DNA from: Eubacteriaceae bacterium
GTDB lineage: Bacteria > Bacillota > Clostridia > Oscillospirales > Acutalibacteraceae
Assembly: GCA_021770095.1 (NCBI GenBank)
Contig: JAETRQ010000004.1
Span: forward strand, 156,998 to 220,997
Direction: 5' to 3'
Length of the DNA: 64,000 bases
The translations under genes were made by a program, and so were the position numbers. The notes below the pieces were generated by a model. That model saw only the letters and a list, made by a program, of their open reading frames with translations, was not told the origin of the DNA and searched no databases. Of this stretch, positions 44,501 to 52,570 are shown piece after piece. The stretch's first letter is position 1. Every line of letters begins with the position of its first letter.

Positions 44501-47500
44501 TGATTACGAGATACTCCCTAAAACAGCAATGTACAGCCGAGTGATCTGGACATCATCAAACGACAGTATTGAAGTCGATAGAAACGGTGTTTGCCGTCCG
44601 ACATCAAACGACCCATGTTCAGCATTGATTACATGTACAGTCAAAGACTTTATGGGCAACGAGGTATCAGACAGTGCTTATGTTGCATTTGCATGGAAAG
44701 CCGCAACAGGTGTTACTCTTAATGAAACAGAACTAACCGGAGATAAGAGCGGTAAAATCGGTGAAACATATCAACTCACTGCAACTGTTCAGCCAACAGG
44801 CACAGTCGCATTTGCTGCAAGCTGTAAAGACGTCCATTGGGAATCAAGTGATGAATCCATCGCAACAGTTGATGAAAACGGTCTCATAACTTTCAATGAC
44901 GGCGGCGACTGTGTAATCACCTGTATCACAAATGACGGCGGACACAAAGCAGAATGCAAAGTAAACGTTGTAACAAACTATACCGGATTACAACTCCTTA
45001 TCCAGCAATACACAGACCTCGGTCTGAGCGAAATCAACTATTATCCTGACAGTTGGGAAGTATATCAGAAAACAATGAATACTGCCAAGGATATGGTTGC
45101 ACAAGGCGGATACTCGCAAAAAGAAGTTAATCAGATGAGAGACGACCTTGAAAACGCATACAAGAACCTCAGAAAATATGATTACATACAAAAAGTTGAA
45201 CTTTACCTTGACGGAGAGCAGACCGCTGAATTCTATCAGTTTGATGTCAGCATTTTCAAAGACGGTATACGTTATAAAGATGCTGTGCTTGATTTGAATG
45301 TAAGACTTTATCCGAACAACGCATCTTATAAAAGTGTAGAATGGACATCGTCGACTCCTGATATTGCCGTTACGAATGACGGTAAATGTTCACCAACATC
45401 AAACAATCCTTGTTACGGACAAATTACATGTACAGTAACAGACCACTTTGGCAATGCATTCTCAGATAATGTATGGGTATCCTTTGCTTTCACTCCTGTT
45501 GCTGAAGTCAGAATTTCCGAAACAAACATCTCGGGTGTTATAGGCAACACGCATCAGCTCACAGCAACAGTAAAATCTTCAGGCGTTCTCAACCCGAGTA
45601 TCAAAGAGTTCTTCTGGATGTCAGAGGATGAAAGCGTTGCAACTGTTGACGAAACAGGACTTGTAACATTCGTAAGTGCAGGTTCAACAAAAATTAAGGC
45701 TGTTTCTTACGACGGCGGTGTCACCGGTGAATGTATGGTTTCATCCGGCGGCGACAGAAACAAACTGAAATTAGCAATCGACAAATATAAAGATACAGAT
45801 TATACCGATTATGAATATGATTATGGTATTGCTTTCAAAGATGCACTTGATGAGGCATTGAAAATTTTAACAGACGATACCTGCTCACAACAGCGTATTG
45901 ATGAAGCAACTGTATATCTTGAAACCACTCATAATGCTCTTGCTGCTCATCCATATATCAAGACGGAATCATTAACCGTTGCATGGAATACGGTTAAAAG
46001 AGTTATTACCAGTACAGACAGAGAAAGCGGAACAGTTTCAGACAATGATGCGGTTTCAATAAATCTTTCAAACGATTATTCAAATTACAATAATTATAAC
46101 GACATCACACTTACTGCAACACCTGCCCCCGCAGATGCAATGTACAAATCCATTGTATGGCATGTTGACAGTTCAAGCCATATGGATGTTGACTCAAAGG
46201 TAACAGGCAACCAAATCAAGTTGACACCTTCAAAACAAAAAGAAGGTGCTTGGGCAGTTCTTACAGTAACTCTCACTGATCATTATGACAGAACAACAGT
46301 AAGAACAATCACGGTAACAATGTCAGACAATGTATGCACAGGATTTGACATTACGGATTCATCAGCAAACATTTATGCAACCGACAAACCGTCACAGATT
46401 AACTACACAATCAACGGCAGTCCTGAATTTACAAACATCAAATGGACATCATCCAATGAAGCTGCGGTTACTGTTGATGAAAACGGTGTAATTACTCCTG
46501 TTGAAAAAGGAACTGCAACCATCACAGGTAAAACCCTTGACGGCGGATATTCAGACAGTATCACATACACAGTTCTGACTGACTTCAGCGTTCTTGCTGA
46601 AAAACAGGCAACTTATACCAAACTCATTGACGACGTAAGAGATTCTTACACTTATACAGAACAATCACTTAACGTTCTCGCAGAAGTTGCAAGCGAAGCA
46701 AAAGTAATGATTGATGAGGACCGTGCAACACAGGCAGAAGTCAATGCTATGATTGAAAGACTTGACAATGCACGCAATTCACTTGTTGAATATGTTGCAA
46801 CAAAGGGTGTGCACATTACATTTGATGAACAAACAAATGTAACCGAAGTTAACGAAGGTTTCATCCGCTACTCTGCTGTTGGCCTTAACGGTAAAACAAT
46901 CCAGCTCAAAGCAGTTGAAGAACCTCTTCAGTCCGTATATACATCCTGCGAATGGAAATCATCAAATGAGAATATTACTGTTGATGAAAACGGACTTGTT
47001 CAGAACTCAACCAATATTCAAACACTCAACAACGCAGCAAAGATTACCTGCACACTTACAAACGCACTTGGTGATTCCTATTCTGCAAGTGTATATGTAA
47101 CCTTCACAAGAACAGGTGTAACAGGAATCAGTTTTGCAGATGAAAAAGTAATGGGTGCACCTTCCAATACAGTTACCCTTACTCCTGTTGTTACTCCGAA
47201 CTCTGCCGGAGTTAAGGACTGTGCATATACATCAAGCAATCCTGAAATTGCAACTGTTGATGAAAATGGTGTTGTTACCTTCATCTCACAGGGTGAAGCA
47301 ACCATTATTGCAACAACAATCGACGGCGGATATTCAGCAACCATTCAGGCATTCACAACTTGGGATACAAGTGCACTCAAGAGTGCTATTGAAGAAGCAA
47401 ATGCACTTAACAAATCTGCCGATTACACCGCTTATGAATATGCATACGGTATGGCATACAAAAATGCATATGACAAGGCTGTTGAAGTATACGACAATCC

Positions 47501-48227
47501 TTATTCTTCACAGCAGGAGATTGACAATGCCTGCACTGCTCTTGTAGAGAGTATGTCTGTACTTCAGGATCATCTCTTTGTTAAACCGTCACCTGCAATC
47601 AAACAAGGTGATACAGCTGTTACAGACGGCGCAATGCTCTTTGTTGATGAAAATAATCAGGTAATTCTTGATTATGTTATGAATGAAAATGCAATGTATA
47701 AGAGTGCTGCATGGTCAACAGAAAATGAAAACGGTGCTGAAGTAACCCAGAATGGTGAATCACTCGTTATTACAAAAACAACGGAAGACACAGCCACACT
47801 CACAGTCAAAGTTATTACAATTGATGATTGGGACAGAGAAGAAGTTAAATCAGTTAACATTAAGGTTATTGACAAACTTATTCCTGCAACCTCAATTGCA
47901 CTGACTGTTAACGGCAATGCAGTTGAAAATTCAGCCGTAACTTTATCAAGCGGCGGCAAATACAGTTCCTTCCCGGGTGCAACTGTGGGATATATAACAA
48001 CACCTGCAAATGCAAATGCGGTAACAGATGTTACTTATACACTGACTCCGTCAGCAGCGCTTGAAAAATATGCTGAAATCAACAGCAAAACAGGTGAAAT
48101 CACACTTACATCTCAAGGTAAAATCTGTATTAAGGCTTCCTTCAAGTTCACAGTAAAATGTACTGTAAAGAATGAGGACGGATCAACTGCAACAGCTTCA
48201 GCAGAAGTAACCATCACAAAATCATAA
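41598..48227 (+). CDS. giant secreted protein with Ig-like (BIG2) and FIVAR-like repeated modules
   Basis: 2209 residues with a Sec signal (1-32; cut after A-F-N-A-F-A). Residues 33-860 hold several bacterial Ig-like domains with the BIG2 marks W-T-S-S-D-P-S-V-A-S-V-D and G-x-V-T-G. From about residue 866 five helical segments of about 65 residues (starting near 866, 1131, 1388, 1665 and 1926) alternate with paired Ig-like domains, giving a module repeated every 257-277 residues. The helical parts resemble FIVAR sugar-binding modules. There is no LPxTG, S-layer or dockerin end, so wall attachment is unexplained. A stalk or adhesin role is inferred. The ATG follows AAGGAG; the LRR gene follows after 12 bp. 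Confidence 0.85.
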   Translation: MKKVKLGKRIVSIFLAVLMAVTGLVPAFNAFADNDSGIENRDKIQLFYKDTDTAVPNWIDETAAEKQEFIQYMVEGEELKLTYKLIEGTVMPDNGYVKWYSETPTLVDVTQDGVVKAFDSSKGAVIHTWIDNEVKTIPLVGSIMATVLEKALFNDKVNVDTMDTEAIINVVEGAFGSESILAKWIDSYKGELIDSLRYYLDNINSNIHVTLYSADGTKLADDYVRICVNRNEEWYAKFLPNGTHITNKSQINTTVAVGSKVQLYAITTPVRLKYGVVYSVKSSSIFQTGKAVATVDDSGLVTFKNKGTVTIIVSPDTEQVIQGILEFINYFYKLENTGTIDSKKIADILIKYIGIDIDRTVLAGLIDACIAIKDIAGDAADPVQLTATAVQILSNIIMKFAYNDTITFNVVDSSPLTDFRIEGVNPDNPEETEKSIRSVQEGSQIQLKITDIKPETADTSDITWTSSDPSVASVDPITGTVTGRDAGGSLGQFSKNTCEITATSAANNVSRTVTITVTGKTGQYISDAEIIGPDTLEAPAQADYSFSLYPNRVAESKNLYMEWGIQTGEDEEGNPTYIWATDETPANDGIGQIDSKGHYETVTGGICTIALHAKTGYPILDDNFYEISSCIKTLEVTNGIPIENIEIKATDVIKSDTYGSKLLTAEPVVIGDNTYQYYTVSKNIASMYQNSGAVVKAEVYPETASNKNLRWVIDNDNYKADPQDNTHTANITQATARTKADTFNVYAESEDGKVRSNVITICLTRNFANSNVINEDSVDVTNGKTADATHTMKFDGSWTGEGYACYKCNWYSSDESVFTVKNKGNANSDAVLTGVDVGTATLYCVSADGGIVDSCEVTVYPDKEYLQSIVKLCNKTVVKKTKENNDLYQEYMQALDLAYYVLYDDTMTSQSTCDTYADDLLYAFYRVGGFVGLADINILGTGKTQLESDYVTVPVGLTERYDKCSYDFDYEILPKTAMYSRVIWTSSNDSIEVDRNGVCRPTSNDPCSALITCTVKDFMGNEVSDSAYVAFAWKAATGVTLNETELTGDKSGKIGETYQLTATVQPTGTVAFAASCKDVHWESSDESIATVDENGLITFNDGGDCVITCITNDGGHKAECKVNVVTNYTGLQLLIQQYTDLGLSEINYYPDSWEVYQKTMNTAKDMVAQGGYSQKEVNQMRDDLENAYKNLRKYDYIQKVELYLDGEQTAEFYQFDVSIFKDGIRYKDAVLDLNVRLYPNNASYKSVEWTSSTPDIAVTNDGKCSPTSNNPCYGQITCTVTDHFGNAFSDNVWVSFAFTPVAEVRISETNISGVIGNTHQLTATVKSSGVLNPSIKEFFWMSEDESVATVDETGLVTFVSAGSTKIKAVSYDGGVTGECMVSSGGDRNKLKLAIDKYKDTDYTDYEYDYGIAFKDALDEALKILTDDTCSQQRIDEATVYLETTHNALAAHPYIKTESLTVAWNTVKRVITSTDRESGTVSDNDAVSINLSNDYSNYNNYNDITLTATPAPADAMYKSIVWHVDSSSHMDVDSKVTGNQIKLTPSKQKEGAWAVLTVTLTDHYDRTTVRTITVTMSDNVCTGFDITDSSANIYATDKPSQINYTINGSPEFTNIKWTSSNEAAVTVDENGVITPVEKGTATITGKTLDGGYSDSITYTVLTDFSVLAEKQATYTKLIDDVRDSYTYTEQSLNVLAEVASEAKVMIDEDRATQAEVNAMIERLDNARNSLVEYVATKGVHITFDEQTNVTEVNEGFIRYSAVGLNGKTIQLKAVEEPLQSVYTSCEWKSSNENITVDENGLVQNSTNIQTLNNAAKITCTLTNALGDSYSASVYVTFTRTGVTGISFADEKVMGAPSNTVTLTPVVTPNSAGVKDCAYTSSNPEIATVDENGVVTFISQGEATIIATTIDGGYSATIQAFTTWDTSALKSAIEEANALNKSADYTAYEYAYGMAYKNAYDKAVEVYDNPYSSQQEIDNACTALVESMSVLQDHLFVKPSPAIKQGDTAVTDGAMLFVDENNQVILDYVMNENAMYKSAAWSTENENGAEVTQNGESLVITKTTEDTATLTVKVITIDDWDREEVKSVNIKVIDKLIPATSIALTVNGNAVENSAVTLSSGGKYSSFPGATVGYITTPANANAVTDVTYTLTPSAALEKYAEINSKTGEITLTSQGKICIKASFKFTVKCTVKNEDGSTATASAEVTITKS

Positions 48228-48239
48228 GGAGGGATAAAT

Positions 48240-49571
48240 ATGAGCAAAAATTTAAAAAAGATATTATCCCTCTTACTCGCTCTGGTCTTGCTGTCAACAT
48301 CATTGGCAGCAGGAATCAGCGTATACGGTGAGGATGAAATTGTAATTAATTCAATCAACTTCCCTGATGAAGAATTTGAAAAATATGTCAGAACACTTGA
48401 CAAAGATGCCAGTGGTTCTCTGAGTGCACAGGAAAGAAATCTCAGTTTTATGTCCATCACCGGTTATTCAATCCTGAATGGCAACGTAAAGATGAAGAAT
48501 CTGAAAGGTATTGAATTTTTCGCATCATCACTCAAAACACTGAGATGCTCAAACCTCGGACTTGAAAGTCTTGATGTTTCCGCTCTTACAAATCTGACAG
48601 CACTTTCCTGTATGAGTAACGACCTCACTGCTCTTGATGTTTCAAACAATGTCAATCTTTTGCAGCTCGACTGTACATCCAATAAGCTTGAATCATTGAC
48701 GTTCGGCAATAACACAAAGCTTTATGAACTCTATTGTTCAGTCAATAAACTGACAACGATTGACGTATCCAAACTCACTGCACTTGCTGATTTCAAATGT
48801 GCACAGAATGAACTTATAAGACTTGATGTGTCTTACAACACTCTGCTTGCAGATTTCAACTGCACAAATAATCATCTGCGTTCACTGGATTTGAGCAGAA
48901 ACACTGCACTGGTTGAAATTTCATCCGCAAATATCAGTAACCAGACCGTGTCCGCAGAGGCGACTTTGAACAACAATGCAATTTTAGTTGAATTTGATAT
49001 TGACTTCCCGTCAAATGTTACTTCAACTTCTCTTGACAGGAACGGCAATCTTGCTTACAGCACAAAATACTTCTATCCGCCTGACTTAGACAGTATTGCA
49101 GACGGAATAACATACTGTTATTCTGTAAGTAATCCTGAGGTTGAGGATATGGAAGTACAGGTGGATGTAACAAGAAACTTCTATCAGGTTAAATATTACA
49201 CAGACAGTAATATGACAAATCTGATTGACACGCAATTTGTAAATTCTAATGGAAGTGCCACACCACCTGCTATACCGGACCTCCCAACATGCAAAACACT
49301 TGACAGATGGAGCGAAGATGTCAGCAATGTGACCGCAGATATGAATGTATATCCGATACTGAAAGATGCCCATGCATATAAACTTATAAACTTTGCAGAC
49401 GGCATTGCAACAATATCCTGTGAAAACTGCAAAGATCAATACACGGTTGTATTCAAAGATTGTATCAACGCACAAACGGGTGATAGCAATTATTGCGAAT
49501 ACATTGATGTTGTTCATGACGGATATATAAATGCAAAAGATTTTGCCGAACTTGAAAAGATGTTCAGATAA
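48240..49571 (+). CDS. secreted leucine-rich-repeat protein with dockerin-like C-terminus
   Basis: 443 residues. Signal peptide 1-30 (S-L-L-L-A-L-V-L-L). Residues about 38-75 hold F-P-D-E-E-F-E-K-Y-V and an EF-hand-like loop D-K-D-A-S-G-S-L-S, a common opening of ruminococcal LRR proteins. About seven 21-residue repeats follow (L-T-A-L-D-V-S-N-N, L-x-x-L-D-C/x-S-x-N-K-L). Residues about 310-375 look like a short beta repeat. The C-terminal end contains I-D-V-V-H-D-G-Y-I-N-A-K-D-F-A-E-L, like half of a type I dockerin. A single calcium loop is unusual for cohesin binding. Co-transcribed with the giant protein (AAGGAGGG before the ATG). Confidence 0.82.
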   Translation: MSKNLKKILSLLLALVLLSTSLAAGISVYGEDEIVINSINFPDEEFEKYVRTLDKDASGSLSAQERNLSFMSITGYSILNGNVKMKNLKGIEFFASSLKTLRCSNLGLESLDVSALTNLTALSCMSNDLTALDVSNNVNLLQLDCTSNKLESLTFGNNTKLYELYCSVNKLTTIDVSKLTALADFKCAQNELIRLDVSYNTLLADFNCTNNHLRSLDLSRNTALVEISSANISNQTVSAEATLNNNAILVEFDIDFPSNVTSTSLDRNGNLAYSTKYFYPPDLDSIADGITYCYSVSNPEVEDMEVQVDVTRNFYQVKYYTDSNMTNLIDTQFVNSNGSATPPAIPDLPTCKTLDRWSEDVSNVTADMNVYPILKDAHAYKLINFADGIATISCENCKDQYTVVFKDCINAQTGDSNYCEYIDVVHDGYINAKDFAELEKMFR

Positions 49572-49589
49572 AAATAAGCATAAATCAGC

Positions 49590-49627
49590 AAACCCGCAAA
49601 GGATTTTACCTTTGCGGGTTCTTTTTG
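49590..49627 (+). terminator. terminator after the LRR gene
   Basis: AACCCGCAAAGG pairs with CCTTTGCGGGTT around ATTTTA, followed by CTTTTTG. Confidence 0.92.
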
Positions 49628-49676
49628 TATATATAAATATGTATTAATTATTATAATATAATAAAGGAGTTCTGCT

Positions 49677-50159
49677 ATGCATTTTGTAAATTATAACAGG
49701 AACAATGCACTTGCCTATGCAAAAGAATGGGCAATGGCAAGGAATAATAACTACTTAAACTTTGACAGCATCGGCGGTGACTGTACCAACTTTGCATCAC
49801 AATGTCTGTATGCAGGAATCGGTGTTATGAACTATCAAAAAGATATTGGCTGGTACTATAATTCACCCACTGACAGAGCCGCTGCATGGAGCAGTGCCAA
49901 GCATTTTGTCCGATTTTTGCTGGGTAATAAGAGTGAAGGTCCTTTTGCTGTTGCGATACCTATTGAGCATTTGGAACTCGGTGATTTTATCTGCCTGAAT
50001 AATAATACAGAATTCTATCACTCTACTGTTGTTACGGGCTTTGATAACGGCATTGCACTCGTATCCGCACATACAGGCGATTCTTATATGCGCCGTATTA
50101 ACACATATCATTATGCTTTTGCACAGGGAATACACATCCTCGGTGCAAACAAATATTGA
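49677..50159 (+). CDS. Amidase_6 family putative cysteine amidase
   Basis: 160 residues. The family opening N-Y-N-R-x-x-A-x-x-Y-A-x-x-W is followed by the catalytic Cys in G-G-D-C-T-N-F-A-S-Q-C and a His in Y-H-S-T-V-V-T-G, a papain/NlpC-like dyad. Such domains (PF12671) are usually fused to secreted proteins in Firmicutes and are thought to cut amide bonds in wall material. Here it stands alone without a signal peptide, so it is cytosolic or exported by another route. AAAGGAG lies upstream of the ATG. The substrate is unknown. Confidence 0.8.
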   Translation: MHFVNYNRNNALAYAKEWAMARNNNYLNFDSIGGDCTNFASQCLYAGIGVMNYQKDIGWYYNSPTDRAAAWSSAKHFVRFLLGNKSEGPFAVAIPIEHLELGDFICLNNNTEFYHSTVVTGFDNGIALVSAHTGDSYMRRINTYHYAFAQGIHILGANKY

Positions 50160-50179
50160 TAATAACCAGACACCTATAT

Positions 50180-50404
50180 TTATTTCTTTGGTAAACTTTT
50201 ATAATTATCTGTTAATCCCAATAAATAGTCAGCAGATACATTGTAATATTTGCATAATGCTATAATATCATCAACAGAAAATCTTGCTCTTCTGTTTTCT
50301 AAATGAGCATACCCCTGTTGTGATTTATTTAAAACTTTTGCTAAATCACTTTGTTTTTTATCTTTATCTTCTCTTAATGATATTATTCTTTCAACATAGT
50401 CCAT
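50180..50404 (-). CDS. small XRE-family helix-turn-helix regulator (left partner of divergent pair)
   Basis: 74 residues from the ATG at 50404 (AGGTGA upstream). Almost the whole protein is one HTH_3 domain: I-S-L-R-E-D-K-D-K-K-Q-S-D-L-A-K-V-L-N-K-S-Q-Q-G-Y-A-H-L-E-N, ending Y-N-V-S-A-D-Y-L-L-G-L-T-D. It is DNA-binding only, with no sensor domain. It is transcribed away from the HTH gene at 50497, with two matching operators in the shared 92 bp gap. Confidence 0.9.
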   Translation of the reverse strand: MDYVERIISLREDKDKKQSDLAKVLNKSQQGYAHLENRRARFSVDDIIALCKYYNVSADYLLGLTDNYKSLPKK

Positions 50405-50430
50405 TGTATCACCTCTCAAACATTTTAGCA

Positions 50431-50447
50431 TACTCAGTTATTGAGTA
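50431..50447. promoter_or_regulatory. operator 1 of the divergent HTH pair
   Basis: TACTCAGTTATTGAGTA: 6 bp arms (TACTCA/TGAGTA) around GTTAT. Centred 25 bp from operator 2. It lies in the likely leftward promoter and directly abuts the rightward -35 box. Confidence 0.75.
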
Positions 50448-50476
50448 TTGACAATTACTCAATAATTGAGTATAAT
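50448..50476 (+). promoter_or_regulatory. rightward promoter of the 50497 HTH gene
   Basis: Perfect TTGACA (50448-50453), 17 bp, TATAAT (50471-50476). Operator 2 fills most of the spacer and touches the -10 box, so a bound repressor would block RNA polymerase. Confidence 0.87.
50456..50472. promoter_or_regulatory. operator 2 of the divergent HTH pair
   Basis: TACTCAATAATTGAGTA: same arms TACTCA/TGAGTA as operator 1 around AATAAT-type core. It covers the spacer and first bases of the -10 box of the rightward promoter. Confidence 0.77.
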
Positions 50477-50496
50477 GCTGTTCAGAAGGTGATTTT

Positions 50497-50805
50497 ATGA
50501 ACAAACAGGAATTCTCATTAAGACTGTCCGTTTTAAGAAAGAGCAAAGGCGTATCTGCACGAAAAATGAGTTTATCAATCGGGCAGAGTACAAGTTATAT
50601 CAAAAGTATTGAAAACGGAACCTGTCTGCCGTCAGTAAAAATGTTTTTCCGCATATGTGAATATCTGGAAATCAGTGAACAGGAATTTTTTAACACTGAA
50701 AATGTCAATCCGAAAAATACAAACAAAATCATATCGGAATTAAAAAGTTTGGACGCCGATTCGTTAGAACATCTATTAAAAATAATAAACTTAATCAAGC
50801 AGTAG
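50497..50805 (+). CDS. XRE-family helix-turn-helix regulator (right partner of divergent pair)
   Basis: 102 residues. The HTH domain spans about residues 7-65 (L-R-L-S-V-L-R-K-S-K-G-V-S-A-R-K-M-S, then S-I-G-Q-S-T-S-Y-I-K-S-I-E-N-G). A short helical C-terminus (D-A-D-S-L-E-H-L-L-K-I-I-N-L-I) may dimerise. Its promoter contains operator 2, so it is repressed by itself or by the left partner. No phage or toxin genes flank it. Confidence 0.9.
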   Translation: MNKQEFSLRLSVLRKSKGVSARKMSLSIGQSTSYIKSIENGTCLPSVKMFFRICEYLEISEQEFFNTENVNPKNTNKIISELKSLDADSLEHLLKIINLIKQ

Positions 50806-50859
50806 TAAAACCCTGTATCGCGAATATGAATGTCCGCTCTTTGTCACTAACAATTCTCA

Positions 50860-50898
50860 AATAATAAAACCACGGAAATTTCCGTGGTTTTATTATTT
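50860..50898. terminator. bidirectional terminator between the HTH gene and rsmE
   Basis: A long perfect inverted repeat: AATAATAAAACCACGGAAA pairs with TTTCCGTGGTTTTATTATT. Confidence 0.92.
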
Positions 50899-51619
50899 AT
50901 TCCAGATTGTCTGTCAAAAGCATGATGGATGTCAGTGCGGCAACGGGAGCGGTTTGCGTTCGGAGAATCCTTTTACCAAGCGTTGCAACGATGCCGCCGT
51001 TTGATTTTATCAGTTCCACTTCCTCTTTTGCAAATCCACCCTCAGGACCGATATAAACAGAAATCGCATCAACATCATTTTTTATAATATCTTTAAGCCT
51101 AAGTCCGCCGCCTTCATAAAAAAGAATTTTCACCTGACTGTCATCCTTGGTGACAGCATCCTTCAACTTCTGCATTGGGCGAATCTCAGGAATTATCCCC
51201 CTGCCGCTCTGCTGGGCAGACTCAAGTGCGATTTTCTGATACCTTGCCTGCTTCTTTTTGGCAGCCTTATCATCAGGTCTGCTGACACTTCTGTCAGTCA
51301 GAACAGGCGTAATTGAAGTGATACCGAGTTCTGTACACTTCTGCACAATATCCTCAAGTTTATCACCTTTCGGCACACCTTGATAAAGATGAACTTTTAC
51401 TGTCGGCTCACTGTTATTCACCTGTTTGTAGCATACGGACAAAACAACTTCATTATTTGCAATATTATCAATCATACATCCGTAATCATTCCCATCTCCG
51501 CAGGAAAGGGTGAGCATATCACCGACTTTCATACGAAGGGATTTTGCAATATGACGCGACTGCTCACTATCCAAAATGACCGTATCCTGCGGTATAAAAT
51601 CAACAAACAACTTTTGCAT
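50897..51619 (-). CDS. rsmE: 16S rRNA (uracil-1498 N3) methyltransferase
   Basis: 240 residues. The N-terminal PUA-like domain (1-70) has H-I-A-K-S-L-R-M-K-V-G-D. The C-terminal SPOUT domain contains I-G-P-E-G-G-F and L-G-K-R-I-L-R-T-Q-T-A, the knotted SAM-binding loops of RsmE. It methylates U1498 in helix 44 of 16S rRNA. AAGGA precedes the ATG. The OGG gene lies 32 bp upstream on the same strand, so they are probably co-transcribed. Confidence 0.96.
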   Translation of the reverse strand: MQKLFVDFIPQDTVILDSEQSRHIAKSLRMKVGDMLTLSCGDGNDYGCMIDNIANNEVVLSVCYKQVNNSEPTVKVHLYQGVPKGDKLEDIVQKCTELGITSITPVLTDRSVSRPDDKAAKKKQARYQKIALESAQQSGRGIIPEIRPMQKLKDAVTKDDSQVKILFYEGGGLRLKDIIKNDVDAISVYIGPEGGFAKEEVELIKSNGGIVATLGKRILRTQTAPVAALTSIMLLTDNLE

Positions 51620-51651
51620 AAAAACATCCTTAATATAAAATAAATATACAA

Positions 51652-52470
51652 TTACAAATGATTCCTTGCCCAGTGGAATAAATACTGCTGCGCAATACCG
51701 CCGATACCGTCAAAGCACTGCGGCAAGCCGTCGGGATAATATTCCATAACACGCTTCATCCAAACATCCACAGGAAACGCATCATAAAATCCGAAACCGA
51801 AAAGAAGTGCACAGTTTGCCACCTTAATACCTACGCCGTAGATATTGAGCAATTCCTTCCTTGCATCATCGAGTGACAGCGTTTTTATTTTTTCCAAATC
51901 AATGACACCGCTTGCAACATCCTTTGCAAGTCTTTCAAGATATTTGGCTCTGTATCCTGTACCAAGGTTTTCAAAATCTTCAACAGTCAGATTACTCAGC
52001 CTTTTGGCAGAGGGGAATGAATAAAATCCGCTCCTAACCTCTTCGCCATATATCCGGCAAAGCCTGCTGATAATACCTTTTATCCTTTTAATATTATTCT
52101 GCTGACTGATAACAAAAGAGCATAAGGCTTCCCAACTGTCCTGATTGAGAATTCTTATTCCGTAATAAGCATCAACCGTCGGTGCTAAAAGCGTATCCTG
52201 TTTAAGCGTATCACAGATTTCAACATAATCTTTATTAAAATCAAAATAGTCAATCCAGATATTTTCAAAATCATCTTTTGATGTGTTTTTAAGAATAATT
52301 GTATCCCCCATTTTTGATATATTGAGGAACACACCTTTAACCACACCGCTCCAACTGGAGTCTGCTTGTTTTTCCCATCTGAAAGCCTGACCGCAGTCAA
52401 GAGTGAGATCCAAATCAAGACATTTTACATCGTCAAGAACAATATCGTTGCCGACATAACTAACTTTCAT
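51652..52470 (-). CDS. ogg: 8-oxoguanine DNA glycosylase, OGG1 type
   Basis: 272 residues from the ATG at 52470 (GGAG eight bases upstream). The N-terminal OGG domain (1-115) includes L-D-C-G-Q-A-F-R-W. Q123-Q-N-N126 lies in the DNA-binding loop. The helix-hairpin-helix G-V-G-I-K216 carries the Schiff-base lysine, and D235 in F-P-V-D-V-W is the catalytic acid. It removes 8-oxoguanine from DNA and can cut the strand. Upstream of and co-directional with rsmE. Confidence 0.94.
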   Translation of the reverse strand: MKVSYVGNDIVLDDVKCLDLDLTLDCGQAFRWEKQADSSWSGVVKGVFLNISKMGDTIILKNTSKDDFENIWIDYFDFNKDYVEICDTLKQDTLLAPTVDAYYGIRILNQDSWEALCSFVISQQNNIKRIKGIISRLCRIYGEEVRSGFYSFPSAKRLSNLTVEDFENLGTGYRAKYLERLAKDVASGVIDLEKIKTLSLDDARKELLNIYGVGIKVANCALLFGFGFYDAFPVDVWMKRVMEYYPDGLPQCFDGIGGIAQQYLFHWARNHL

Positions 52471-52498
52471 AAAAAATTTCTCCATTCATCACAGACAG

Positions 52499-52550
52499 AG
52501 GCAATCAAACCGCATAGCTTAAACCGTGTTCGGATTTCTATTTATTGCCT
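52499..52550 (+). repeat. dispersed palindromic repeat, copy C
   Basis: 52 bp from AGGCAAT (52499-52505) to ATTGCCT (52544-52550). The right end GTTCGGATTTCTATTTATTG matches copies A and B. It lies just upstream of the ogg start. Confidence 0.6.
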
Positions 52551-52570
52551 ACTGAGAGTATAACATTTTT

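Noticed and set aside
50180-50805. Prophage immunity region
   Set aside because: The divergent repressors resemble one, but no integrase, terminase, structural or lysis genes occur nearby, and flanking genes are housekeeping.
13981-52550. CRISPR array
   Set aside because: The three repeat copies are tens of kilobases apart, vary in length and orientation, and no cas genes are present.
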